Source: an uncultured Selenomonadaceae bacterium
GTDB taxonomy: Bacteria > Bacillota > Negativicutes > Selenomonadales > Selenomonadaceae
DNA length: 46,387 nt
Assembly: GCA_910579115.1 (NCBI GenBank)
Contig: CAJTSO010000012.1
Location: 1 to 46,387 of the forward strand
Direction: 5' to 3'
This document shows positions 8,962 through 17,167 of this stretch, in pieces. The stretch's first letter is position 1. Each line of letters begins with the position of its first letter. The translations under genes and the position numbers were made by a program. The notes beneath the pieces are model-generated. The model was not told the origin of the DNA, searched no databases, and saw only the letters and a program-made list of their open reading frames with translations.

Positions 8962-9861
8962 TTACTTATTCCGGCAAATGAGGTACTCCAGCAATGCCCC
9001 CAAAAACTTTGCTTTTTCTCCAATGGGTTCAATGGCTTTCAGGCCATCGTCTACGGCCTGTTGGGCAAGCCGCCGCGCTTCCTCAAGGGAGGTGAGAGTA
9101 ACATAGGTGGATTTATTATTGCGTTCGTCACTGCCTACCGGCTTGCCGATGGTGGCTTCATCTCCCACCACATCGAGAATGTCATCGGTGATCTGGAAAG
9201 CGAGACCAAAGGCCAATGCGTACTTTGTCAGAGCCTCCAGAGTCTTATCGTCTGCCCTGGCCAGTATGGCCCCGGAACGGATCGCTGCCTTAAAAAGAGC
9301 GCCGGTCTTGCCCAGATGCATTTCTCTAAGCAGCTCAAGGGGGATATGCTTTCCCTCGGACTCAAGATCTACCGCCTGTCCCCCCACCATCCCCTGGAAG
9401 CCAGCGGCAGAACTCATTTCCTGGATCATCGCCAGCTTCATTTCAGCAGAGGCTTTCTCCCTGGTCATAACTTCAAACGCCAAGGTCAGCAGGGCATCTC
9501 CGGCCAGAGTTGCCATCCCCGCCCCGTAAATCTTGTGATTGGTGAGCTTGCCCCGGCGGTAGTCGTCATTGTCCATGGCCGGAAGATCATCATGAATCAG
9601 AGAATAGGTATGTATCATCTCAATGGCGCAGGCGCTGGCGATAAAGTCTTCACCCTTTGCCCCGGCAGCATCAGCAGCTGCCATCAGCAGAATTGGCCTG
9701 AGCCTTTTTCCCCCGGCCATGAGACTGTACTCCATAGCCTCTGTCAGGGTTTTATCCAAGGTTTTTCCCGACTGGTGCAGTTGCCGGGGAAGCTCAGCCT
9801 CCACCAGCTCCCGCCGCTGGTCCCATTTAGTCTTAATTTCCTTAAGTGCATTCTCTGTCAT
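8962..9861 (-). CDS. ispA: Polyprenyl (farnesyl) diphosphate synthase IspA
   Basis: 299 residues of the trans-isoprenyl diphosphate synthase family. The first aspartate-rich motif is DDLPAMDNDD near residue 90 and the second is DDILDVVGD near residue 225. GGKRLRP is the isopentenyl diphosphate binding segment. It makes farnesyl or geranyl diphosphate for undecaprenyl and quinone synthesis. A GGTGGG ribosome-binding site precedes the ATG. It is located between xseB and dxs, as in many Firmicutes and Proteobacteria. Confidence 0.94.
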   Translation of the reverse strand: MTENALKEIKTKWDQRRELVEAELPRQLHQSGKTLDKTLTEAMEYSLMAGGKRLRPILLMAAADAAGAKGEDFIASACAIEMIHTYSLIHDDLPAMDNDDYRRGKLTNHKIYGAGMATLAGDALLTLAFEVMTREKASAEMKLAMIQEMSSAAGFQGMVGGQAVDLESEGKHIPLELLREMHLGKTGALFKAAIRSGAILARADDKTLEALTKYALAFGLAFQITDDILDVVGDEATIGKPVGSDERNNKSTYVTLTSLEEARRLAQQAVDDGLKAIEPIGEKAKFLGALLEYLICRNK

Positions 9862-9883
9862 TATAATCCCACCAATTTGTACT

Positions 9884-10132
9884 CTAAGCCCTAAGGGTAG
9901 TCATATCGGTTTCCGCCAGGGAGCCGTCAGGCTTTACCATCACATCGATTATTTTCTCAGCCCGGTCCAGATCCTGCTGGCACTTCTCTATGAGCATTAC
10001 GCCGCGGCTGTACTTTTCGGTAAGCTCTGCAAGAGTAGGCTCTCCCTGCTCCATTTCCGCCACGATCGATTCAAGCTCCCCCAGCGCCTCTTCAAAGGAT
10101 TGCTCCTTTGCAACAATTTTTCTTGCAGCCAT
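9884..10132 (-). CDS. xseB: Exodeoxyribonuclease VII small subunit
   Basis: 82 residues from the ATG at 10132, with GGAG 6 bases upstream. An in-frame GTG at 10156 gives a 90-residue alternative but has no ribosome-binding site. SFEEALGELESIVAEMEQGEPTLAE is the signature of the XseB family. The small subunits coat the XseA coiled coil and are needed for nuclease activity. It follows xseA by about 33 bases. Confidence 0.93.
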   Translation of the reverse strand: MAARKIVAKEQSFEEALGELESIVAEMEQGEPTLAELTEKYSRGVMLIEKCQQDLDRAEKIIDVMVKPDGSLAETDMTTLRA

Positions 10133-10165
10133 AATCTCTCCGTTTGTTATTTTCACAAGCAGCCG

Positions 10166-11386
10166 TCAGTTTACCGCGCGAACCACCGCGTTAATCTCTC
10201 CATCTGACAACCTTATCATAATGTCATCGCCGGTTTTTACCCCACTGACACTGGGAAGCAGCTTACCATCACCGCTTCGGACAATTCCGTAACCCCGGCG
10301 AAGTAAATTCATGGGGTTCAGCAGGGCTAACCGCTCACGCTGAAGAACGATCCTCTGCCGCTTGACCTCCATGTTTCCCCGGCTCTTGTCAATCAGCCGT
10401 TCCGCCAGTACTTCCAGACTCTGCCGCTTCTCGGTTAAAAGCATTGCCGGACTTGACATACACCGGCTTCTCCTCAAGACCTCCATCCTTGTCCGGTTAT
10501 ACTTTATTTTTGTATTTGCCGCCTGACGGAGCCTTGCAGCCAGTTGTCCCAGCTTTTGTCCCAGCTCTACTGTATCCGGTACCGCCAGTTCCATTGCATT
10601 GGAGGGGGTAGCCGCCCGCACGTCAGCGGCAAAATCCGCCAGCGTGTAATCGGTTTCGTGGCCTACGGCCGAGATGATCGGCACCGGACAGCTATATATC
10701 GCCCTGACTACGATTTCCCTGTTAAATTCCCAAAGATCCTCCATGGAGCCGCCGCCTCGGCCGCAGACCACAACATCAACATTATTCGCCTTGCTAAAGT
10801 AGTTCAACGCCGCCGCAATCTCTTCCGCCGCTCCCTCTCCCTGGACCTTTGCCGGATGAAAAATCAGCCGGACACGGGGATTTCTCGTCTTTGCGACTCT
10901 GACCATATCCTGCAACGCCGCCCCGGTGGCCGAGGTTATTATTCCAATAGTCCTGGGAAATGACGGCAATTTCTTTTTGTATTCCTCAGCAAAGAGTCCT
11001 TCCGCGGCCAGCTTCTGTTTCAAAGCCTCCAGCTGGGCCATTATATCCCCGGTCCCTACCGGCTGTACTTGATTTACCACCAGCTTATACCGGCCCTGGG
11101 GAGCATACAGATCCAGTTTTCCCAAAGCAAGGACTTTATCTCCATTCCTCGGCTTGTACCGGAGGCGGCTGACGGTGGATGCCCAGACAGCGCAGTCCAG
11201 AGCGGCTCCGCTGTCCTTCAGGGAAAAATATATATGACCTCTGGGCCCCGCATTTGCCCCGGAAACCTCTCCCACTACAGCCACCGTATGACCAGTGATC
11301 CGGTCGCCTTCCAGCAGTATTTTTATATAGCGGGTCAGCTCAGTTACAGTAAGTTTTTTTGTATCCATATGGTTCAAATGGTTCAC
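10166..11386 (-). CDS. xseA: Exodeoxyribonuclease VII large subunit
   Basis: 406 residues. An N-terminal OB-fold (VVGEVSGANAGPRGHIYFSLKD) precedes the catalytic domain (GIITSATGAALQDM, VVCGRGGGSMEDLWEFN, SAVGHETDYTLADFAAD) and a C-terminal coiled coil. With XseB it degrades single-stranded DNA. It begins with GTG at 11386 or ATG at 11368, and neither has a clear ribosome-binding site. The 9-base gap after nusB suggests translational coupling. Confidence 0.96.
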   Translation of the reverse strand: MNHLNHMDTKKLTVTELTRYIKILLEGDRITGHTVAVVGEVSGANAGPRGHIYFSLKDSGAALDCAVWASTVSRLRYKPRNGDKVLALGKLDLYAPQGRYKLVVNQVQPVGTGDIMAQLEALKQKLAAEGLFAEEYKKKLPSFPRTIGIITSATGAALQDMVRVAKTRNPRVRLIFHPAKVQGEGAAEEIAAALNYFSKANNVDVVVCGRGGGSMEDLWEFNREIVVRAIYSCPVPIISAVGHETDYTLADFAADVRAATPSNAMELAVPDTVELGQKLGQLAARLRQAANTKIKYNRTRMEVLRRSRCMSSPAMLLTEKRQSLEVLAERLIDKSRGNMEVKRQRIVLQRERLALLNPMNLLRRGYGIVRSGDGKLLPSVSGVKTGDDIMIRLSDGEINAVVRAVN

Positions 11387-11395
11387 GGAAAAGAT

Positions 11396-11851
11396 TTAGT
11401 CTTTCTCTCCTATAATGCTGGCCAAAACCCCATTGACAAATCTTCCCGACTTTTCGGTGCCAAATCCCTTGGCGATTCTCACGGCCTCGTCAATAACTGT
11501 CCCTACCGGCGCCGCGCTTTCCTTAGGGGCAAGCTTCAGCTCAAATACTGCCATCCTGAGAACACAGCGGTCTATGGAGGTCATGCGGTTTATCTTCCAG
11601 ATCCTGGATACGGCTGTAATCAGCTCGTCAATAGCCGCCTTATTATCAAGCACTCCGTTTACCAGAAAACGGGCAAATTTAAGATCATCATCGCTCAGCT
11701 TTGCAGCTTCTCCATTACGGCCGCTGTCAGCCGCCATCATCAGCGCTGTTTCCAGGGCATCCTCTTGGGACACGTCATTTGTCAATGGCTGTCCCATATC
11801 AAACTGGAATAATACCTGCATTGCCACAATTCTGGCATTTCTGCGACTCAT
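11396..11851 (-). CDS. nusB: Transcription antitermination factor NusB
   Basis: 151 residues of the all-helical NusB fold: RRNARIVAMQVLFQFDMG at the N-terminus, the central INRMTSIDRCVLRMAVFEL, and the C-terminal EAVRIAKGFGTEKSGRFVNGVL. It works with NusE (S10) and boxA to prevent premature termination in rRNA operons. It lies between DUF2273 and xseA in the envelope-stress and repair operon, the usual place in Firmicutes. Confidence 0.96.
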   Translation of the reverse strand: MSRRNARIVAMQVLFQFDMGQPLTNDVSQEDALETALMMAADSGRNGEAAKLSDDDLKFARFLVNGVLDNKAAIDELITAVSRIWKINRMTSIDRCVLRMAVFELKLAPKESAAPVGTVIDEAVRIAKGFGTEKSGRFVNGVLASIIGEKD

Positions 11852-11876
11852 TCAGAAGTCTCCTTAGCATTAGAAT

Positions 11877-12113
11877 TCAGCGACGAAGCACATCGTCCAA
11901 TCTCTCTATAAAATCTGTCAGCCGACTTTCGTCCGCCTCAAGCCAACGGCCAATGACAAACCCGGCCGCTCCGGTCAGCGTCAGGAAAAATGTTGCCCAA
12001 AACCCGATGACCAGCATGAGTACCCCCATGAGTATCCCACTTGCAGTGGTAATAAGTGTCACAGGATGGGTTTCCCAAACAGAGCGGAGCCTGTTTAATA
12101 ATAATTCCTTCAC
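11877..12113 (-). CDS. DUF2273 small membrane protein
   Basis: 78 residues with two adjacent hydrophobic segments (ITTASGILMGVLMLVIGFWA and FLTLTGAAGFVIG) followed by a charged tail. This matches the DUF2273 family, almost always encoded beside asp23 and amaP. It is probably an inner-membrane component of the Asp23 envelope complex, though its function is unknown. The start is GTG at 12113 with AGGTGA upstream, 12 bases after the restored amaP stop. Confidence 0.85.
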   Translation of the reverse strand: MKELLLNRLRSVWETHPVTLITTASGILMGVLMLVIGFWATFFLTLTGAAGFVIGRWLEADESRLTDFIERLDDVLRR

Positions 12114-12125
12114 ACCGTCACCTGC

Positions 12126-12699
12126 TCATACAACCCGCTTTTGGGCCGCTTTTGCATCCCTGTTCATTCCGTCTGATACCTCTACGATATGTATCTCAAC
12201 AGTCACCCGGTCAAGACCTTATAGCAGCTTCTGCCAGACTGCGGGCCTCCTCACCCAGTTCAACGGCATTTTTATCTGCCCCGTTACTTATGACCAAACC
12301 CACATTCAGAGCTATGGAGGGATTTTCTCCGCTCTCGGCTGCCCTGATTTTTGCAAAGGCTTCCCGGACTCCGTTTACCTTAGCCGCCGCCTTTTCGGCA
12401 ACCCCCGTAATAACTCCGTGGGCAATATTGACCTTGCCCTCCTCTCCGCCACCGACGACGATCTCCCTCTCCAAATCAATGAACCGCTGCCCCCCCATGA
12501 AGAGAAGGACGAGCATGATGCTCCATGCTAATGAGGCTATTCCTGCGCCAATGAGAGGAATGCCGCCGATAAGAGGCTTTACATGCGCTTCCACCAGGTA
12601 CCAGGGTACAAGGCCTGAAGCCAAAGCTAAATAAGCCAGCGATGCTGCAGTCATAACCACAGCAAACAAAAGCACCGCCAAGCGTTTGAATAACTGCAC
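12126..12699 (-). CDS. amaP: Alkaline-shock membrane anchor AmaP, apparently frameshifted near the 3' end
   Basis: The start is GTG at 12699, with AAAGGAGG upstream. Two membrane segments lie in the first ~75 residues, then a soluble Asp23-like domain. Read straight through, the frame stops at 12211 after SLAEAAIRS. The next 27 codons in another frame (RVTVEIHIVEVSDG then NRDAKAAQKRVV, stop at 12126) look like the expected C-terminus of this family, and they end 12 bases before the DUF2273 start. Loss of two bases (a CT) in the TCTT stretch near 12211-12216 would explain it. AmaP anchors Asp23 to the membrane. Whether the shift is a real mutation or a sequence error cannot be told here. Confidence 0.78.
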
Positions 12700-12738
12700 T
12701 GCTTACAGCCTCCTTTTACGGCACACAAACAGGATCAT

Positions 12739-12762
12739 GCAGAGGAGCTAAAGCCCCTCTGC
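12739..12762 (-). promoter_or_regulatory. Intercistronic hairpin between asp23 and amaP
   Basis: GCAGAGG and CCTCTGC (plus inner GC pairs) form a stem around a TTTA loop, with no T-run after it. It probably protects or processes the asp23 end of the transcript, allowing more Asp23 than AmaP, rather than terminating it (inference). Confidence 0.4.
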
Positions 12763-12772
12763 CTCACTCAGA

Positions 12773-13168
12773 TCAGTGAACCCGCTGATCGTCCTCTTTG
12801 TCGGAGTCCTGTTCCGGCATTTCCACACCCTGAACATGAACATTGACCTCAACAACAACCAAACCAGTCATGCTCTCAATGGCATTCTTGACAGCTTCCT
12901 GCACCTTTAAAGCAACATTGGGAATGCGGACACCATACTGCACGATAATGAACAGGTCTACAGCTGCTTCCTTCTCGCCGACCTCAACCTTAACGCCCTT
13001 TGTAAAGCTTTTATGACCAAGAACCTCCGCAATTCCACCGACAATACCGGCACTCATACCGGCAACGCCTTCAACATTTGTGGATGCCATGCCGGCAATA
13101 ATGCTGACTACCTCGTCCGCGATTCGGATACTGCCAATCCCTTTTTCTTTTACCATTTCTTCTGCCAT
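12773..13168 (-). CDS. Asp23/Gls24 family envelope stress protein
   Basis: 131 residues. The Asp23 core is clear: GSIRIADEVVSIIAGMASTN, then VEGVAGMSAG and a region of conserved valines ending in VVEVNVHVQGV. These proteins are abundant, membrane-associated through AmaP, and linked to alkaline or cell-wall stress. An AAGGAGG ribosome-binding site precedes the ATG. It is the first intact gene of the long minus-strand operon running to recN or yacL. Confidence 0.93.
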   Translation of the reverse strand: MAEEMVKEKGIGSIRIADEVVSIIAGMASTNVEGVAGMSAGIVGGIAEVLGHKSFTKGVKVEVGEKEAAVDLFIIVQYGVRIPNVALKVQEAVKNAIESMTGLVVVEVNVHVQGVEMPEQDSDKEDDQRVH

Positions 13169-13239
13169 GTTAATTCCTCCTTAAAATTTTGTAAATAAAT
13201 AGTAAAAATAACCACCTTTACTATATGAATAACTATCTG

Positions 13240-13467
13240 CTACCGGCTTTTTATTTCGCCCTCACAGACAGGATCATTCTCAATCACCTTTGCAATGATT
13301 TCAGAGACGGCCAAATCAGACTGCCCGCCGCTTTCCTTTATAAATTCAGCCCGAACTTTCCCAGGGAAAAAATCCCGGTACTACCTGCGGGATCATCGTC
13401 ACATTCTCCCGCTCGACTGAAGAGTCAGCACCGAAACTTCACTACTGCCACTCCCGTCATACAACAT
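13240..13467 (-). pseudogene. Degraded small ORF in the asp23 leader
   Basis: Between ATG 13467 and TAG 13240 lie exactly 76 codons, but three stops interrupt the middle of that frame. The middle is open in a neighbouring frame (SFGADSSVERENV, TMIPQVVPGFF). The original frame resumes after a T6 run (minus-strand reading of 13367-13372) with PGKVRAEFIKESGGQSD, LAVSEIIAKVIENDP and VCEGEIKSR. Two compensating indels would restore one protein of about 76 residues. The last segment has coding-like codon use. I do not recognise the family. It may instead be chance open sequence in a long leader. Confidence 0.35.
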
Positions 13468-13549
13468 CCACAACGCTATATACAGGAGGATATTTTATTC
13501 ACCATTATGCACAATTTTAGCCCAAAAAGAACGGCAAATTTTCAGGCTC

Positions 13550-13579
13550 ATTATAGCACGATAACCTGTTTAACCGCAA
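13550..13579 (-). promoter_or_regulatory. Promoter of the asp23-recN operon
   Basis: A perfect TATAAT (13550-13555) with TTGCGG (13574-13579) 18 bases upstream on the minus strand. The leader to asp23 would be about 375 bases and would include the degraded small ORF. A second promoter nearer asp23 cannot be excluded. Confidence 0.55.
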
Positions 13580-13740
13580 ACAAAAAAGCAAGACTTTATA
13601 CATATTACTGTTCAGGCTAAACCCTGCTTCACGGCAGGGCTTCGTCCCTTCATCCTCCCTGATGGCTGACCGTCATTTTAAATTATTCATAACCCGCCCC
13701 TGGTCAATCATCTCCCTCAGCCCGGTAGCCAACAGGCAGC

Positions 13741-13771
13741 AAAAGCACCCTGCTAAGGCGGGGTGCTTTTT
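13741..13771 (-). terminator. Terminator of the azlC-to-GerMN operon
   Basis: A perfect 10-bp stem (AAAAGCACCC with GGGTGCTTTT) around a 10-base loop. The A and T flanks make it work in either direction. It sits about 150 bases past the GerMN stop. Confidence 0.75.
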
Positions 13772-13925
13772 GCATACTCTCTTTTCTAACGCCATTATTC
13801 AGGAAACCAACCTCAGCTGTTTTTCTTCCTTCTGCATATGATGACGGGAAAGATATCAGCGCCACATTGCTGCTCCAAAATCCCCCCTACACTTACTTAA
13901 TTCGAGCGAGGACAGCTCTCAGCCC

Positions 13926-14519
13926 TTAATAATCCTTAAATTCTTCCATTGGTTCACTGAAGTCAAGATGTCCCGAAAGGCTTTCGATTCTTTTTCCCTC
14001 AACGAGTATCTGAACCTTTTCAATTTCTGGATACTTTGTCAAGGTGTTTACCAGGGATGAAGCCAGCATGATTTCCCCCGTGGAACCCCCTTGAAATTCC
14101 TTTGTCAGCTCCGCTGAAAAGTCGACCCTGGCAATCTTATCCCTGACGGCGACCTCCAGAAGCTTTACTCCACCGGGAAACGGTCTTACCATCCCGGCAG
14201 TCTGTTCAGCTTCATCCGGTCCCTCCAATATCAGGGAAACTATTTCTTCGACCGGCGCATCGCCTTTTATCTTCCTTTTTGCCGGCAGCAGCTTGTCCCC
14301 GGTTTTATTCGGGAAATATACGGTAATCTCCCGTTGCGTTTCCGGCTTGGTCTTCCCGGTATTTACTGTAACTTCCCCGTTACTGGTCACCGGCGGCTTT
14401 TCGCTGTGTTTCTGATTCTCATCGCAGCCGGACAGGACCAAAGACAGCATAAGTACAAAAGCAATCACCAGACAATTCTTCACATACCTATTTATCCGGC
14501 AGTCAGTCGTCTTTTTCAT
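13926..14519 (-). CDS. GerMN domain lipoprotein
   Basis: 197 residues. The N-terminal membrane segment ends in LVLSGC, a lipobox, so it should be lipidated and surface- or periplasm-facing. After a low-complexity linker comes a GerMN (sporulation/spore germination) domain, with ITVYFPNKTGDKL and VEEIVSLILEGPDEAEQTAG. The domain is widespread outside spore formers and may bind peptidoglycan or envelope components. The start overlaps the amidase stop (ATGA), so the two are translationally coupled, which supports a shared role in the cell wall. Confidence 0.88.
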   Translation of the reverse strand: MKKTTDCRINRYVKNCLVIAFVLMLSLVLSGCDENQKHSEKPPVTSNGEVTVNTGKTKPETQREITVYFPNKTGDKLLPAKRKIKGDAPVEEIVSLILEGPDEAEQTAGMVRPFPGGVKLLEVAVRDKIARVDFSAELTKEFQGGSTGEIMLASSLVNTLTKYPEIEKVQILVEGKRIESLSGHLDFSEPMEEFKDY

Positions 14520-15715
14520 TTCCTTCTACGCTCCTCTTTTGAATTCCTGAGGGAAGCTTTCTTTTCTTTGTTCCGGTATTCCCGTCTTTGCCTTGGTGAC
14601 AGCCTGGAGTCATCCCTGATAGAACCATTGCCGCTGTAATTTCGTAAAAATTCTGCCAGTCCCTCGGCTATTCCCACGGCCATATCCTGCTGAAAACCAT
14701 CGGAGCAAAGCAGCATTTCCTCTTTGTAGTTGGTGATAAAGGCCAGCTCAACCAGCGCCGCCGGTACCGGCGAATGCTTGACAACATAGAAATTGGCTTT
14801 CCTGACGCCCCTGTCTTTACGGCCGCCCCGACGGATCATTCCAGCCTGTAAAGCCTGACCCAGCTTGTAATCCTCCGGAGATCTGCCGTAAATGAACGTG
14901 CTGGTACCACTGGCTTCAGGGCTGGAAAAAGCATCACAGTGAATGCTCAAAAACACATCCGTACCCCTGGTACGCCTTGCCACATCCACTCTGGCGTCAA
15001 GCTCCTGATGGTCCGTTGCCTGCGGGCCATAAACATCCCGGTCATCCCGGCGGGTCATTACGACCCTTGCCCCGTTGGCCTCCAGAATATCGCCCAAAGC
15101 CTGAGACACATAAAGGGTAACGGCCTTTTCCTGTATTCCGCTTGGGCCCGTTGCCCCGCCGTCAACACCGCCGTGACCGGGATCGATAACGATAGTTCTT
15201 CCTTCCAGACCCTTCAGATCTACATTGTGCCCGTAACTCCCCCGCCGCTGGATTTCCATTACCAGTCTGTCCGGCTTTCCGGCGCGTTTATCCGCTTTGG
15301 CATAGTAGATTTTATAGCCCTGCTTCTTCACGCTACCGGCAAACTTTATCGTTACCGTTACTTTCCCATTCTTATTATCATCAAAGCTGACTGCGCTGGC
15401 GTAGCGGCCGTCCATCTGATACTCCTGCTCCAGCTTGCCCAGTTTTGTTTTCTTGAAAACCAGCTGCAGCTGGTTGGGATTTTTCTTTGTATATTTACTG
15501 GAAAACTGGATCTCCGAAGTTGTTATCCCAAATTCCAGCCGGTATATTTCCGCCCCCGTTTTGGGGTTGGTGGAAAATTCTTCCTTGAAGCCGGTTATTT
15601 CGCTTTTTGTCGATGACGCCTCAGCATTTTCCGCCGGAGCGATAAACAGCCCGGCTGCGCAAAGGACCACCAACAGCAAAAAGACCCTGATGATTCTTGA
15701 CATCTGCGATACCAT
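14516..15715 (-). CDS. N-acetylmuramoyl-L-alanine amidase (Amidase_3) with AMIN-like domain
   Basis: About 399 residues from ATG 15715. A longer form from 15772 would overlap the upstream gene. A signal peptide (IIRVFLLLVVLCAAGLF) is followed by a beta-rich AMIN-like domain, then the zinc amidase domain: VIDPGHGGVDGGATG, KAVTLYVSQALGDILEANGARV, MTRRDDRDV, SIHCDAF and VELAFITN with its catalytic glutamate. It cleaves the stem peptide from muramic acid in peptidoglycan. The last ~45 residues are rich in Arg and Lys. It is encoded between a DUF3006 gene and GerMN. Confidence 0.92.
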   Translation of the reverse strand: MVSQMSRIIRVFLLLVVLCAAGLFIAPAENAEASSTKSEITGFKEEFSTNPKTGAEIYRLEFGITTSEIQFSSKYTKKNPNQLQLVFKKTKLGKLEQEYQMDGRYASAVSFDDNKNGKVTVTIKFAGSVKKQGYKIYYAKADKRAGKPDRLVMEIQRRGSYGHNVDLKGLEGRTIVIDPGHGGVDGGATGPSGIQEKAVTLYVSQALGDILEANGARVVMTRRDDRDVYGPQATDHQELDARVDVARRTRGTDVFLSIHCDAFSSPEASGTSTFIYGRSPEDYKLGQALQAGMIRRGGRKDRGVRKANFYVVKHSPVPAALVELAFITNYKEEMLLCSDGFQQDMAVGIAEGLAEFLRNYSGNGSIRDDSRLSPRQRREYRNKEKKASLRNSKEERRRK

Positions 15716-15725
15716 TCTTCCAATC

Positions 15726-15962
15726 TTACCCTTTATCACGACGAAGCTCCGCCAAAAGAGATGTCGCTTCATCCTCTGCCGCTATCGTAGCGGCCTCATC
15801 GTATTCTATCGTTATATTCAGCCAATCCCCTTCGTCGATATCTTCCGGCAGATATTTCAGCGGAAAGACTACCGGCTTTTCCTCATCCCCGAGAAGCAGC
15901 ACCGCTTTTTTTCCTTCCCGGCGATCCAGGCAGGCATGAATGCTCACGGTTTCCTTTGCCAT
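15726..15962 (-). CDS. DUF3006 domain protein
   Basis: 78 residues from ATG 15962, where GAGGGG lies about 9 bases upstream. An in-frame start at 15983 overlaps the previous gene. SIHACLDRREGKKAVLLLGDEEKPVVFPLKYLP has the beta-barrel-like pattern of DUF3006. This family is typically encoded next to ComEC-like metallo-beta-lactamase lipoproteins, as here. Function unknown. Confidence 0.75.
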   Translation of the reverse strand: MAKETVSIHACLDRREGKKAVLLLGDEEKPVVFPLKYLPEDIDEGDWLNITIEYDEAATIAAEDEATSLLAELRRDKG

Positions 15963-15979
15963 ATAATGTATCCCCTCTG

Positions 15980-16942
15980 TCAATACCCGGTCTGGTCGTT
16001 TTTCTTACCCTTCTGAGCAGAAATCCGATACAGCTTGCCATCAACCTTCCTGCCGGTGGTAGTAATGGTAATATTTCCGTTAATATCTGTCCGGTAAAAA
16101 TCGATTTTCATCTTTCCGTATCGGTTGCGGACGGAAGGATGGGGGTGATGATAATCATTGTTCACCCCGCAGGAAATTATCGCCCAATCAGGTTTTACCG
16201 CTTTCAGGAAAGCTTCAGAATTAGAGGTTTTTGATCCGTGATGGGGGCTCTTGAGAATGCTTGCCCGAACGGCTTCATTGCCATAGCGGCGCAAAACTCC
16301 CTCCTCCGTGACCTTTTCACCGTCTCCGGTGAACATCATCCGAAAGTCACCGAATTCCAGCCGTCCAACAATCGAGTTGATATTGAGATTTATCTTTCCA
16401 TTCTCCATGCCGCCATCCTTGCGCATTTCCTTCGTAGGACTATAGACTGCAAAGCGGAGACCGTCCCCAAAGTCCAAAACATCACCGGCAGTGAGGGTTT
16501 TGCTCTTGATCTTCTTTTCCTTCAGCAGCTTGAGATAATTTGTGTAGAATTTTGGTTTTGCCGCCTGCCCGTTGTCATATACTATCGCCACCGGGAAATT
16601 TTTCAGGATATAATCAATTCCCCCCATGTGGTCAGCATGGGGATGAGTGAGAATAACCGCATCAAAGGAAGTCACCTTTTCCTCGGCCAGCCGCTCCTTC
16701 AGCTTCTTCTTCTCGTCTATATCGCTGGTATCGATGAGTATCGTCTTTTTCCCGTTCCTGATGAGGATGGCGTCTCCCTGTCCCACATCCAGCATTTTCA
16801 CCTGAAGGGTACCAGCCGGTGGCGCCTCCGGCTTTTTATCAGTCTCTGATTTAATGCCGGGATCTCCCTGAATCTTTACGCCGCAGGCTGTAAGAATAAA
16901 TGCCATCAAAATGACGGCCATCGCAGATAAAAGCTTTTTCAT
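15980..16942 (-). CDS. ComEC/Rec2-like metallo-beta-lactamase lipoprotein
   Basis: 320 residues from ATG 16942, preceded by GAGGTG. A signal segment ending LTAC marks a lipoprotein. The metallo-beta-lactamase fold shows LDVGQGDAILI, the zinc motif LTHPHADHMGG (HxHxDH), MFTGD and SPHHGS. This matches the detached hydrolase domain of ComEC, which in competence proteins is thought to act as a nuclease. Together with the DUF3006 partner it forms a recurrent pair. A role in DNA degradation at the cell surface is inference from the family. Confidence 0.88.
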   Translation of the reverse strand: MKKLLSAMAVILMAFILTACGVKIQGDPGIKSETDKKPEAPPAGTLQVKMLDVGQGDAILIRNGKKTILIDTSDIDEKKKLKERLAEEKVTSFDAVILTHPHADHMGGIDYILKNFPVAIVYDNGQAAKPKFYTNYLKLLKEKKIKSKTLTAGDVLDFGDGLRFAVYSPTKEMRKDGGMENGKINLNINSIVGRLEFGDFRMMFTGDGEKVTEEGVLRRYGNEAVRASILKSPHHGSKTSNSEAFLKAVKPDWAIISCGVNNDYHHPHPSVRNRYGKMKIDFYRTDINGNITITTTGRKVDGKLYRISAQKGKKNDQTGY

Positions 16943-16964
16943 AACAGTCACCTCAATCTTTTTT

Positions 16965-17156
16965 CTACCTCCATATATCAGGGTGGCACTGTAAATACAG
17001 TCTTATACAAAGCTGTCCGAACCAGATACAAAAGGCCGTAAGGCAGAACATATCCGTATACCAAATGCTGTCAAAATCAATCAGCGCCATTCGCCAAAGC
17101 AGCATGGTTCCAATGATCCAATCGGCAGGCTTCACCAGCTTCAAAACCTTTAACAT
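16965..17156 (-). CDS. Hypothetical small membrane protein
   Basis: 63 residues from ATG 17156, with AAAGGA 7 bases upstream. Longer in-frame starts would run through azlD. One or two hydrophobic segments (DWIIGTMLLWRMALIDF, CLTAFCIWFGQLCIRLYL) surround a short polar turn. It begins just after the azlD stop and ends 22 bases before the next gene, so it is inside the operon. I do not recognise a family. Confidence 0.55.
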   Translation of the reverse strand: MLKVLKLVKPADWIIGTMLLWRMALIDFDSIWYTDMFCLTAFCIWFGQLCIRLYLQCHPDIWR

Positions 17157-17167
17157 ACAAATTCCTT

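Larger units (their letters stand above)
13169..13925. other. 757-base intergenic region between GerMN and Asp23 genes
   Basis: It holds, from right to left, the terminator of the amidase/GerMN operon (13741-13771), a hairpin-forming stretch around 13622-13642 (CCCTGC paired with GCAGGG, no T-run), the operon promoter (13550-13579) and the degraded ORF (13240-13467). No tRNA-like or known riboswitch pattern was recognised. Confidence 0.6.

Noticed and set aside
13380..13405. TGA in the leader ORF read as selenocysteine
   Set aside because: A second TGA and a TAG follow within six codons, so recoding one stop would not open the frame.
13225..13620. A 131-codon open frame on the plus strand in the asp23 leader
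   Set aside because: Its composition is poor, it lacks a ribosome-binding site, and it is antisense to the more coding-like minus-strand remnant.
13622..13642. Riboswitch or small RNA in the 13.6 kb spacer
   Set aside because: There is only a short CCCTGC/GCAGGG hairpin without a T-run, and no known aptamer core was recognised.
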